Below, piece after piece: positions 10,462-20,589 of a DNA stretch of 64,000 bases; the stretch's first letter is position 1; every line of letters starts with the position of its first letter. The translations under genes were made by a program, and so were the position numbers. Location: assembly GCA_022494885.1 (NCBI GenBank), contig JAGVSM010003704.1:1-64000 (forward strand), given 5' to 3'. The DNA comes from Micrasema longulum. Its lineage: Eukaryota > Arthropoda > Insecta > Trichoptera > Brachycentridae. Below the pieces are notes generated by a model. That model was not told where the DNA came from. It did no database searches and worked only from the letters and a program-made list of their open reading frames with translations.

Positions 10462-12221
10462 TTCTTATTTTGAAAAAAAAAAAGCGATTTTTCAACATGT
10501 CTCGATTGAAGAAACGAAGAACGGAGATCGACATTCTTCTCCCCCCTCTTTAATTTGCATAGAGTTTGTATTCTTTGGGAATATTTATAAGAATTTCCCT
10601 CCATGCGCAGCTGACAAAGAGTCCCCCAGGAATCTTTAACAACTGCAGGTGGATGGTAGGTTTAAGGATCTACCTCAATGTCCTTTTTTGTCTTTGCTAC
10701 ATAATTTTATATGTGTTGCATAATATGTGTCTTCATAATATAACCGTTGTAATTGGCTTAGACCGTGTATTTTATAAATGAATAATTTAAAGATACCACA
10801 TAAAACGTATATTTATTTACTTTTATGCTTGTGCACAATTTATGTTGGTAAACTATTGGTTTAGCCGATAATTTGTTTTGATCTATTTTAGCCAGAGAGA
10901 ATTATATGTGTGTAAGTAGATACTGGCTCATTTTGGTTTTTTGGGGTTGCTATGCTTGACGGGAAATTTTAAGTTTGGCAACATTATTTGGCCAGCGCGC
11001 GCTTGTATTTGCTTTTTTTCGACTGTTAATGTGGGTATACTTTTTGAATTATAAAAAGTATTATCCTCTATTTAACCTTTTAAGTTTTGAATTCGGTTTA
11101 ACTCGCACAACGCCGCAAACTTATCATTAATAGTCCGATATTTAACGATTCTGGGCTTCAAAGGGGAGATTAAGTAAAATTTAAACTATCGCCTTCCACA
11201 CAGTAGCCTGGCTCTTTATAGACCTGGACTTGGAGGGCTTAAACTATTCACGGAGATCCGTCACAATAGATCTTCACAGGTCACAGTGACAGCTTGCATA
11301 GCACTGACCCCCACCACTAAGAATAAGAATAAGAATAAATATATAGTGTTGCTATTGTTTGTGAGCTTGGAGTGTGGTATGTGAAATATGGAATGGAAGT
11401 GTGTGCAATGTGGTGTGAACGTTAAATATATTATAGGAGGGGATATTTTTTTTATAAGCGCTGAAAATACACGATTAAGGTTATCGTTTTATTTTGCACA
11501 CCAAAAAGCATTTGTCTTCCATTTGGGACACGGAAAAAATATCTGAATTCAATTTCTTTTGAAAATGCATGAAATTTAATCAACAAAGCTTGACAACCGC
11601 CATTCAATCTTATAAACAATATAAGCCGATAAGCGTGGTGGATAAAAATATGTGTTATATATTTATTTTTGGAGAAATATTTTTGTTTCTCGTCGAACAA
11701 TACAAAATAAATTGCCTTGGCCAAAAACAAGTCAGATCGAATTAGTATCTCCTCTGTACGAAAACATCACCTCTTGATTTGTGAGTGTTTTCCTATCCCC
11801 TCTTCCGCCTCTTCCACGCGGTCACACGACCCTCCCCCCACCCTGCCCCGGGAGGAAGTTTGCCTTATCCGATATTAGTAATGTCGTGACGAGAAGATTA
11901 TCTCAGAAAAGCAAGTAATTAGATTATGGGAACATAGCACACATGCTTCTCTAGTTCTCTACAAATAATCCGGCTCGGTACATTTTCATTATACGGTCGA
12001 GTCGCGTAAGCAGCAGACTCGATGGAGTTAAGTTTTTTTTTTTGTTATACAATTTTACAACTCGGAAAAAAAAAATTAACTTTCGAAAATATAATGACAC
12101 GGAAAAATGGAAAAATATACTATATTTAGCTAAAAAGTAAACAATGGAAAATAATAAAGAAATGTACGGCGCAAGAAAAAACCTACCGGCTTGTCATCAC
12201 ATATAGTTATTATCATTCCAA
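10462..12221. other. Non-coding stretch, partly C-rich, with one retroelement-like tail
   Basis: Near 11190-11340 a block ends in AAGAATAAGAATAAGAATAA, the kind of simple tail left by a LINE insertion, but the body is not identified. At 11790-11860 a pyrimidine-rich, locally GC-rich stretch occurs. No gene is supported. The frame at 11452-11730 (minus) has no domain I recognise. Confidence 0.4.
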
Positions 12222-12340
12222 GTTCGCTCCCTAGTTAGAGCATAAAGTATCCACAAATAGCCTCCATGCATCTCTACCAGCTCCCAACTCCTTTGCGTTC
12301 TCCCAAGTCAGACATAAACTGCCGACATCAGGTTTTCGAC
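12222..12340 (-). pseudogene. LINE 3' end, family L-C, left arm of an inverted pair
   Basis: Plus-strand CGCTCCCTAGTTAGAGCATA and TCTCCCAAGTCAGAC are the reverse complement of a family L-C coding end. It mirrors the right arm at 12345-12505, where the same end is in the forward sense. Confidence 0.65.
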
Positions 12341-12344
12341 ATCA

Positions 12345-13043
12345 GGTTCTCGACATCCTGGACGACCACTGCTGACTGTTCGTCGGCAGTTTACGTTAGA
12401 ACTTCGGGACAAGAACCTGACTTCAGAGGACGTACAGGAACTGGCAGCTGATAGAGACGCATGGATGCTCTTTGTGGATACAATATGCTCCAACTAGGGA
12501 GCGGATATAGAATGTTGACAATTGTCCATTTTGAAACATTATTTAATGCACTGATTAAAACTAATTATTTATGTCGTAATAAAACTTTCTTTTTCATACA
12601 ATGTTTTTTCTGTTTTTGATGTGTATTATTATCTTTTTCTGAAATTAATGTATCAAATATTTTTGTGTAGCAGATATTATGTTATTATCTCATATAAACT
12701 TACTGTAAACTAATTTTTATTATTTGTTTTTAACAATAATTTGTTAATACTATTTTTTTATACGTATAAGTATATGTAAATGTATATATTTTTTTGTTTA
12801 AATTCTTTACAAGTTACTTACAATTTGCTTTTAATTCAATTACTTTTCTTTTATCCATATATATTTTTTTCTTTTTTACTATGTAAAGTTTCACTTTTTA
12901 TTTTGTATGGCAGTATGCTTTTTATTGTTTCTACATGATGTTTACAGAAAATCGTTTTTTATCTTTTAAATTATTACTTACTATGTTTGTACTTACCAGT
13001 ATATTTTTGTAAATGCCCCTTGGGCGTATTGTAAAATTAAATA
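12345..13043 (+). pseudogene. LINE 3' end with 3' UTR, family L-C, right arm
   Basis: Plus strand encodes ELRDKNLTSEDVQELAADRD then AWMLFVDTICSN and a stop (about 12395-12500). This is the last segment of a LINE ORF2, the same motif seen as ELRDAEFTREEARGL at 40.8 kb. An AT-rich stretch follows, ending GCCCCTTGGGCGTATTG and AAATTAAATAAATATT near 13043. It may be the element's 3' UTR or that of another LINE. Confidence 0.6.
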
Positions 13044-13044
13044 A

Positions 13045-13360
13045 ATATTACTGGCCGGTTTAAGTTGTCACTTTACACACTGTGTAACATTCACCATTCC
13101 GCCTATGTTTGAATATTTGTATTCTTTCAATTCTTCCATCTGTTAATTTTTGTGAAGTTAAAGAGCGAAAACCTATCTTGATGAGGGTGAAATTTATGTG
13201 ATTAAATTATTTCACCCACATAATATATAGCGCCTGCAAATATATTTTCAAAGAATGTATACATTGGATATATCAACAATATTTTAAGTTTGTCCAATTT
13301 TTGAGGCTAAGGACTGGATTTGAACTCCTAGGGAGTTATTAAAATTGATATATCCATCAA
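13045..13360 (+). repeat. Rep-A copy, 5' truncated
   Basis: Starts in GGCCGGTTTAAGTTGTCACT, continues ACACTGTGTAACATTCACCA and ends in the terminal inverted block (GTTTGTCCAATTTTTGAGGC, then CTCCTAGGGAGTT). The middle (AATTTTTGTGAAGTTAAAGA) matches the 7.8 kb copy closely. Confidence 0.75.
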
Positions 13361-13739
13361 GATTAATATACCTGTATTCGTTTAACAAAGCTTAGGCAAA
13401 ATCCAAATACTGCTCACAAATCTATTTGATTTAACAATATTAAGTTATTATTAACGTGTTAATAAAGATGTTACAATTTTAAAATAAGTTGGCAATATAA
13501 TAACGATAATTCAATTTACTAACCAGTATTCATTTTTTTTTAAAACGGCCATTGATTTTAAAACACTAAACTAACGTCATGCAATGAAATTGTAAAAAAA
13601 AATGTGTAATACGAAAACGGATATTTATTTATTTGGTTTTCTTAGGTAAAATCATTTTATAAAGTGAAAAAATACATATTCATAAAAAATAATACAAAAC
13701 AGTTAAATAAAATAAACAAAAACTTTAAGTACATTTTAA

Positions 13740-14000
13740 AACATTGTTTGAGTATGCCTAAATGCTTGCAGACTGGCTGGATTTCCTCCCTAGGGAGTTA
13801 TTTATATTTAAATTTATTTCAACAGAGAAGGAAAACATTTTTGGTTGAGGAAATGGGGATGTTCAAACATAGGCAGAATGGTGAATGTTACACACTTTGT
13901 AAAGTGGCCGCTTCAACCAGCCAATGACAGGTCATAAGCCCTGTAAATGCCTAGTCTTCCATATCCCCTTCTCAAAAATGTTTTCCCTCTCTGTTGAAAT
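13740..14000 (-). repeat. Rep-A copy, opposite orientation, compound
   Basis: Begins with the terminal block (GAGTATGCCTAAATGCTTGC, GATTTCCTCCCTAGGGAGTT). After a short AGAGAAGGAAAACATTTTTG stretch it reads through the core inverted (CAGAATGGTGAATGTTACAC, CCAATGACAGGTCATAAGCC), ending AATGTTTTCCCTCTCTGTTG. Both AGAGAGGGAAAACATT and its complement are present, so the copy is internally palindromic. Confidence 0.72.
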
Positions 14001-14550
14001 AAATTTAAATTGTAAAACATAACTTTTGCATACATGACAAAATAATAGAAGCTAAAAATGAGACAGAGGTCATTTTACTTCAACTCATATCTTGAAGCCC
14101 AAGAGACAGTACTACTCATAATTTATAATTACAGACTGGAAAGTAAATTTTTAAAAAGGATTGATTTTACATAAATAAAAATTTCAAATACCTTTCAGAG
14201 CCGTAACTTCCCCACCCTCTACCGATCCTTCAACTACTGCTGATTAATCGAATGCAATTAGTGCATGTTTAGAACCGGTAGTTGTTGCACCCCTCAAACC
14301 GTGCATGTTGTCAAATAGTTTCGTGAATACTATGTTTACTGTGGCAGTAGGGTTGGTGACGGTTTATTTTATTATTATTATAAGTACCCCGGCAGAAGGA
14401 TCGATACATCTCAAAACAAGTAGATATTAGAATGTCGGTGATTAGTTGTTATTATTTTCACTGTCCATCATTTACAGCTGCACAGTGCATAAACGAATTG
14501 ATTCTGTTTTATTATTATTTATTCGGACAAATACACAAATTACAAAAAAA
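14001..14550. other. Non-coding stretch
   Basis: No clear repeat copy or gene. A short (ATT)n run lies near 14370. Confidence 0.4.
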
Positions 14551-14554
14551 ATAA

Positions 14555-14870
14555 CATTAATAATTGATAATATTACGAAGGGGTATTTGAGATGGTTTGG
14601 GCATGTAAAACGAATGGATGATAAAAGAATGGTAAAACTGATATATGTATATGGCAAGGGTGAACGGTAACGTGAGACAATGACGACCAAGGAAGACGTG
14701 GTATGATCAGAAAAACCAAAATCTTAAGTCTGGTCATGTCAAAAGTAGGCAGAACCACATGAAGGGCATGTACGACAAAATTTATGAATGTGGAAGAACC
14801 TAGAAATGTACGCCATGATAGACATGTGTGACGATGTATCCTCTCTGCCTTTGATAGTAGAAGAAATAGT
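14555..14870 (+). pseudogene. LINE tail, family L-A, plus-strand copy
   Basis: Plus strand encodes IDNITKGYLRWFGHVKRMDD and KRMVKLIYVYGKGE, then after frameshifts RGRRGMIRKT-like and LKSGHVKSRQNH-like pieces. These are the same blocks as at 7.0 kb. The end (14830-14870) reads TGTATCCTCTCTGCCTTTGA, matching the C terminus. Several stops. Confidence 0.75.
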
Positions 14871-15051
14871 AGTAGCTTTGTCCCTCAACAATAGGTTATT
14901 TTAGCAAGGAGAATTCTTAAACCACGTTTTATATTATTTTTATATGTATTTTTATAGTTAAAAAAAATACGAAAAACTGAGCCTCAATTTAAAGGCCTGT
15001 CAGCAAGAAAGGGAGGTATTTCGTCTTTTTGGATTTGAAACTTGGCAGTCC

Positions 15052-15425
15052 TTGGCAGATTTGAAAATGTCCACCACGGCGCTGTTTAATCCAAGAGGTC
15101 AAATTTTCGTTAGTTCTCTTATTAGATGAGCAAAGCAGCGTAAAAGATTTGACTACCCCGGCAACACTAACAAAATTTCCACTATGTTTCCTTTGACAAT
15201 CTGACAGATGGAAAAATAATTAAATTTCTAAGTAACGCATTTGCTACTTACACATGAAATGTAAACCTACCCTGTTTTTTTTATCCCAGCAGTATTTTTA
15301 CGCTTTAAAACTAGTTAAATTCAAATCGGAAAATAATCGTCAAAACGTAAAACTACTCCAAAATGAGAAGTTTAGTCGCCTTCAGTTTAATTCGCGTATG
15401 CGGTTTCTGGACTATTTTTTATTAT
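15052..15425 (+). repeat. Rep-C interspersed repeat, copy 1
   Basis: Matches 41985-42395 in the same orientation over about 370 bases, for example ATGTCCACCACGGCG, TTAGATGAGCAAAGCAGCGT, TGACAATCTGACAGATGG and CGGTTTCTGGACT. No protein similarity seen. The copies are roughly 80 per cent alike by eye, with a 40-50 base insertion in copy 2 (about 42225-42280). Class unknown. Confidence 0.7.
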
Positions 15426-15467
15426 ATGAAGGAATTCTTCAGAATATATAAATGACACTGCGTATGT

Positions 15468-15815
15468 ATACTGTAAATTGGCTGTGGTTATTTATTTATA
15501 TATCAACGGCTCAAAGAACATTTTACAATAAAAAGTTTTACGGAAATTATCACAGCAGTGATTAATTCATTATGTAATATAAATTATGAAATATAACTTT
15601 TTAATTCAACTGAATAATTAAAACTTATCAAATTTGTTAAAGTAAAATATTTTTTAAAAAACTGCAAAAAAGTCAAAAAGAAATATAACATATCTAAGAT
15701 GACAAATAAAAGATAACATAATTGTTAAGTGAGTTACTTTAATAAGTGAGAAAATTTTGTGTTCTAAAAATATAAATATAACAAAGTAAAACTAAGAATA
15801 ATTTAACATCAACAT
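15468..15815. repeat. Rep-D interspersed repeat, copy 1
   Basis: Matches 61022-61310 in the same orientation: GGTTATTTATTTATATATCA then ACGGCTCAAAGAACA, GAAATTATCACAGCAGTG, and TTTTGTGTTCTAAAAATATA. Its start on the plus strand looks like the reverse of a retroelement 3' tail (ATAAATAAATAACC), so it may be the 3' UTR of a minus-strand LINE. Confidence 0.6.
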
Positions 15816-16085
15816 TAAGTGTCTTTTATTTAGCTAGGTAATAATGAAAAAAAAAATGCTACAGTAATACTTTATAAATAATACGTTTTTTGGATCAATA
15901 TGAAAGCTTAAATTATCTTATTAACACCTTTATTTTATCAATTAGTTGGAAGAAGTTGGCATTTGGCAATAAATCCACAAATGTATAATTTATATAAAAA
16001 GAAATAAACGAAAATACGTATCCGAGAAAACGAAGTTAAATTTAATAATATATTTTTGAATAATTTCATTCCTTTCCTATAAATC
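15816..16085. other. AT-rich non-coding stretch
   Basis: Nothing recognised. Confidence 0.4.
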
Positions 16086-16265
16086 GGGTTGTGGTCCCGT
16101 GGCTAGTGTCTCGGACTCACGGACCAAAGGTCTTTGGTTCAAATCCCAGTCTACCCCAACTTGATTCCATTTTCTAAAAGTGAGTTATTTACAACTCGTT
16201 GAAAATGGCCCTCAAAATTAAATATTTGGGTAAATCATAAGAACGCAAATGTTATTTTAAAAAAA
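16086..16265 (+). repeat. SINE-1 copy, complete
   Basis: A tRNA-derived head GGGTTGTGGTCCCGTGGCTA (16086-16105) with an anticodon-arm-like CTCGGACTCACGGACC and B box GGTTCAAATCCC is followed by a body with GAGTTATTTACAACTCGTTG and AAAATGGCCCTCAAAATTA, and an A-rich end. The same layout recurs at 34.4 and 55.2 kb. It is a SINE, not a tRNA gene: the acceptor stem does not pair. Confidence 0.85.
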
Positions 16266-16749
16266 TAAACAAATAACGAGTGAGATTACATTAACGATTG
16301 TGATTATAATGGTATTTTTGTTGAGTTTACTGTTTTATTATCAAACATAAATATGTATTTGAATACCCGATCTTATAAACTAGGAGAATAATCTGTGATA
16401 ATTAATTGAAACAAAAAATAGAGGAAGTGTAGCGGGCTCCTAATCTGACATTCGATTCCTCTTAGCTGTAATTTGATGTGTAATCTAATCAAGAAACAAT
16501 AGACAGTGAATTGGAGCTCGGGAAATGTTTACCGAAACAGGCATAGACAATAGGCTCAGCGCGGGGCCATTGGGACGTGATTACATAATATACAGACAGA
16601 TCAAGACAATGTCAGTCAAAACTATGCTAGTTTGATCAAATGTTGCAATACGTAAGTAAACATAATTTTTTGTTTATTGATTGATTTGGTATTTATTTTA
16701 TAGAGCTCCATATTTTAACTTAAAAGAATGCCCTAATAAGGCAAAACAA
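16266..16749. other. Non-coding stretch
   Basis: No coding region. A short GC-richer patch (GCTCAGCGCGGGGCCATTGG, 16555-16574) has no identity I can name. Confidence 0.4.
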
Positions 16750-17180
16750 TTGAACGTAGTTATGCAGAAAGCAGCCAGCCATAGAAACGTGAAACTTAGA
16801 TAATAGCACTTTTATGAAAAGAGTCAATAATGAAATTTACACAACAGTTGGAATGTCTTTGACTCTGACAAATAATAAACCATTAATACATCAGGTTTTT
16901 TTTATATTACAAACAATAATTATGTAATTGACCAGTTTAAATGATATTAAAAGTACTGTAAGATTTTTCTAGTGCTTTGAGTATTTTCTGTATATTAAGA
17001 AATGCCGTTTTTGTGATCGACACTATTTTCAGAAGGTGATTATTACAGTTTTTAGTATGAAAACGGTCCGGCTGTTTTTAGCAGAACATAGAATAGAATT
17101 AACCTTACTGCACTCGATAACACTAATATCTCATTTTTTCAAAATTGTGGACTGGCTCTTTTTTGCATAACAACGTTCAA
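16750..17180 (+). mobile_element. Rep-B MITE, best plus-strand copy
   Basis: Terminal inverted repeats: TTGAACGTAGTTATGCAGAA at the left and its mirror TTTTGCATAACAACGTTCAA at the right, about 431 bases apart. Inside are CAACAGTTGGAATGTCTTTG, AAATGCCGTTTTTGTGATCG and GGCTGTTTTTAGCAGAACAT. There is no coding capacity. AATT flanks the TIR on both sides. That may be a target duplication or part of the TIR. The transposase family that mobilised it is not evident. Confidence 0.8.
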
Positions 17181-17894
17181 TTATGACGAAGTTTTTGGTT
17201 TTTATATTTGTAAAAATAAAATAAAGTATACAGTAGACTCAAATCAGTGTTTGATTTATTGTATTATAGGTTTAATTTTGTTATTAGATATTAAGTATTG
17301 GCATTTTTATGATTTACCCAAATACTAAAACTTTAAAGCCATTTTTATTCAGCGGTAAACAGCACTACCATAATAAAGTCCACAATACTACCCACGGGAT
17401 AAGGATGAATCCTACTAATGTGAATTGAAACTTTAAAAAAAAACAATTCATTATATTATCAGTTCAAAATACGTCTTTATTTGTGAGAATCTGACTTTCA
17501 AATCATTGGGTTTTTTACAAACGTGGCAACTTGAGTCTTGCAATATTGGCCATTTTTCAAATTAATTATGTTTTTCCACTTTTATTTCATAGTTATTTCA
17601 TCAATACTAATAAATATATAATATTTTTTAAAAGTTGAAGCTGTAATTGTGTCTTTTGTTATTTGCTCAAATCAACGAATGCCATATTTTGCCGTTTTTG
17701 CAAAGAGTACCCTCAAATAATATATCGTATTTTAGACAAATGAAATAAAAGTTCAACAATATGTTTTTTTTATGCACACTGTATAATATGTATAAACTTA
17801 TACTTTTTATGCGTTTTTGACATCATCAAGACTGACTTATTTATTATAATATTAAAAGTATATTCAAAAACAGTAAAGAAAGAGAATTTAAAAT
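17181..17894. other. AT-rich non-coding stretch
   Basis: No gene or repeat boundary recognised. Confidence 0.4.
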
Positions 17895-18055
17895 TATATA
17901 AAGTGAATTTAATTTTTGATTTGTTGCAACAGAGAGGGAAAACATTTTTGAGAAAAGAATAAGAAATTTTACGCATTTACAGGGCGTATGACCTGTCATT
18001 GGCAGGTTTGAATGGCCACTTTACACACTGTGTAACATTCACCATTCTGCCTATG
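17895..18055 (+). repeat. Rep-A fragment
   Basis: Contains GTTGCAACAGAGAGGGAAAA, GGGCGTATGACCTGTCATTG and ACACACTGTGTAACATTCAC, ending CCATTCTGCCTATG, where a SINE-4 fragment begins directly. Confidence 0.8.
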
Positions 18056-18360
18056 AAATGTTCTGGTGTGAAAACACTCTTTTAAATAACGTGATCATAT
18101 GACAGGCACCGTGGTGCAGTTGATTAGACGGCTGACTCTGAAACTGGCGTCGCGGGTTCGATTCCCGCCATTTGCAAGAAATAAATATTTTTTTTCAATT
18201 GGTCTGGTTGTTGTGGTGTTGTTTTCATATATCCCTTTCATCTCCTTTCTTTCTCACCGGCTGACAAGCCTCTAAAATAGAAAACCATTTTAGGAATCGC
18301 ACCCGAGATCTCTTGCATGGTAGGCAAACGCACTGACCATTATAACACGAGGCTGACGTA
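18056..18360 (-). repeat. SINE-4 copy split by a SINE-3 insertion
   Basis: The part at 18056-18095 (TTCTGGTGTGAAAACACTCT) and the part at about 18293-18357 (AGGAATCGCACCCGAGATCT, GGTAGGCAAACGCACTGACC, ending ACGAGGCTGAC) are consecutive segments of the minus-strand SINE-4 seen unbroken at 60.4 kb. SINE-3 lies between them, so SINE-3 arrived later. Confidence 0.7.
18100..18292 (+). repeat. SINE-3 copy
   Basis: A tRNA-like head GACAGGCACCGTGGTGCAGT with TTGATTAGACGGCTGACTCT and a near-perfect B box GCGGGTTCGATTCCCGCC is followed by a body containing TTGGTCTGGTTGTTGTGGTG and GCTGACAAGCCTCTAAA. Other copies lie at 27.7 (plus) and 46.2 kb (minus). The body does not continue as a tRNA acceptor stem, so I call a SINE rather than a tRNA gene. 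Confidence 0.85.
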
Positions 18361-18700
18361 CATGTCTAGTTTATTGTGCAAAAAAAACATTTAAAGGTTT
18401 TTACTGGTTAATTTCTTAGACATACAATTTTGAGTACAATCTTAGAATAAAGTGTAAATGCCTTAATTCGAAAATGAAATACGGGGGACGGTACAAGTCA
18501 TGTAGTGTTTTTTCTTATATGTGGTTTTTCTGTCATTTTAATGGCAATTTTAATACAAGTTATGTATATTTTTTTTAACTATTACATTTTATCTACGAAT
18601 CACACGATATCAATCAATTATATTATTAAAATTAATATTTTTTTCCTAATCATTATCTCTTCACCCAACCTTATGTAGACCTATAAGAGTAGAATTTCAT
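18361..18700. other. AT-rich non-coding stretch
   Basis: Nothing recognised. Confidence 0.4.
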
Positions 18701-18709
18701 ACCTAACTC

Positions 18710-19610
18710 ATTTGATAAATTTAAGTGACATGTGCATCTTTACCTTAATAATACAGATTTATGTACCGTTCAAATTTATATTTAATAGCTTAGATAATGA
18801 TTTGTTATTTTTATTTCAAATATCAAATTTAATATTTGAGTGTTCCGAACTGTTACAACTAATTAACTTGCGAGTTCCGGGCCGGGTTACCCGATTTAAT
18901 AAACTATTCTATGTAAATGTATCTACAACAAACTACAGTGCACACTCGCCAATAAGGAGAATTCAAACATTTGCAAATGAATACGCAAATGACGTAGATA
19001 TATTTAATAAAAATAAATTTTTGAATTTTAAAAGGCAGTGTGTCAATCTACTATCTTCAAATTGTCATATCTAAATAATATTATGTTGATTTCAATTGTT
19101 TATCGTTTATTGGCTTATGGCTGTATTGTAAATCAGTATTTTAATAACTTCTTCTAATTTTAGGATTATTTTAATATAACCTATACGAAAAAATGCACCC
19201 CTGTTCTCGGCACTGCAATATATGTATGTTTTATTGTGTATGCTAATATATTTTCTACTAGTTTGTAATGATGATTATTTAATTTTTTTAAATATTTTTC
19301 TTTCTCTTCTTAGTTCATTTTTTTGTTACTTTTGTGTGTAAAATGTATTTCTGTCTTCATATTTAAAAATGCACTTCTGTTCTTTTCACTTCATCATATG
19401 TATATACTATATGTTAAATATACCCATATGTTTTATAATAGTATGTAAAGATGATATTTTTAATTTTTTTTTTTATTCTAAAAATCGTTTATATTTTTTG
19501 CTACTTTTCTGTAAAATACAGGTCTGTCTTTATTTGTATGTATGTATGTAAAACATGTAAAAGCCTACAAGGTGTTTAAATAAATAAAATATTAAATATT
19601 TTCTTTTTTT
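18710..19610 (+). pseudogene. LINE ORF2 C-terminal end with 3' UTR, family L-B-like
   Basis: The open stretch at 18712-19074 ends with LRVPGRVTRFNKLFYVNVS, TNYSAHSPIRRIQTFANEYA and VDIFNKNKFLNFKRQCVNLL. This resembles the ...R.TR....F......N....SP..R......N...DIF.....FKR... ending of many insect LINE polyproteins. The 3' UTR at 19080-19610 holds a direct duplication of about 170 bases and finishes TGTAAAAGCCTACAAGGTGT then TTAAATAAATAAAATATT, a typical LINE tail. Only the end of the element is present. Confidence 0.7.
19190..19545 (+). repeat. Direct duplication within a LINE 3' UTR
   Basis: Two units of about 170 bases each: one with AAAAATGCACCCCTGTTCTC, one with AAAAATGCACTTCTGTTCTT. Both continue through a CATATGT/ATATGTATG stretch, GTATGTAAAGATGAT-like sequence and GTTACTTTTGTGTGTAAAAT-like sequence, and end CTGTCTT. 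The units are diverged, so the duplication is old or inherited from the parental LINE. Confidence 0.6.
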
Positions 19611-19854
19611 TGTTAGTAATAAAACATATACCACATAAAGTACATATTATACTCCCAGGAGTTGTTAAAAAACTCATTTAGGACCGTACATATAAAGAAA
19701 ACATTTTTTTTTGAAAATACATAAAAACAAACATAGTTAATACTCGTACATCCAAAATAGTGAGAAAACATTACACGAGGAACATAAAATACAGTACTTT
19801 ACACCATCTTTATGAATTACATTAAAAACTATCACTATCAAAAAGATTTAAATA

Positions 19855-19970
19855 AAATTATTTTTTAAATTTATTTCAACAGAGAGGAAAAGAGTTTTCG
19901 AGAAGGGAATATGGAAGTCTAGGCATTTACAAGGCTTATGAAGCAAGCATTTGGACATAATCAAACATTG
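19855..19970 (+). repeat. Rep-A fragment
   Basis: AATTTATTTCAACAGAGAGG, AGAAGGGAATATGGAAGTCT and AGGCATTTACAAGGCTTATG match the 5' core of Rep-A. It stops before the GACCTGTCATTGG block. Confidence 0.75.
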
Positions 19971-19979
19971 TTAAAAAAA

Positions 19980-20520
19980 AAATTTAATTGCGACACTTTG
20001 GGATTTTCAATTCAACTTTTCGTGTTTTAGTTCATCGAGCAGTTATCAAATTCGGAATGGCCAATATTTTCCAGAGACCTTCTGCCGAACTTCGTTTTAA
20101 ACTTAAGACACATGAAGATTCCCCGAGTAACGCGTATTGTAACTGTGAATATAATGACCAAATGTGTATTTTAAATTTGTGTGAGCGGAAAAGTTTATGA
20201 TATTCAAAATATTATTGTTAATGTCATGCAGTGGCATCTCCTTGAAAGAAAATATTTTTGTCTGTCGGTAGATATCCTTGACATGGGAATTTCATTTCAG
20301 TCCAAGAATGTTTCTCAGCGCACTGTTCTGAAGAACTTTTATTTCCGAAATCTTTTTTTTGCTGGCGGAACCCGTTATACATGAATGATAGGATAAGTGG
20401 GAATGTATCAAAGCGTAGTAGACGGCAAACAAAACGGAATGAGGAAGCAAGCCTCGAAGTCTATGCAATACGCCAGTTACGGGAGCCATTTTTGATTTTA
20501 CATGTTCAAATTGGTAGCTC
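19980..20520 (-). pseudogene. LINE ORF2 C-terminal part, family L-B-like, minus strand
   Basis: Minus strand 20489-20295 reads APVTGVLHRLRGLLPHSVLF, VYYALIHSHLSYHSCITGSA, KVLQNSALRNILGLK. This is the thumb-region block of LINE reverse transcriptases (…YYSL..SHL.Y....WG.....…LQNRA.R.I). Further down, at about 20110-20050, another frame gives KTKFGRRSLENIG, the usual pre-terminal RT...G..S....G motif. Stops and frameshifts are frequent. The catalytic part is absent. Confidence 0.8.
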
Positions 20521-20589
20521 TATGAACGTTTGGAGTCATGCTGTTTATTCATATGAAATAAAGATTAAATCTTTGCATATTCGGTAGCT

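Noticed and set aside
12308..12493. 61-codon minus-strand frame at the inverted LINE ends
   Set aside because: It crosses the palindrome centre and is antisense to the plus-strand LINE end.
18100..18175. tRNA gene at the SINE-3 head
   Set aside because: The A and B boxes are good, but the acceptor stem does not pair and the same body follows at 27.7 and 46.2 kb, so it is a SINE head.
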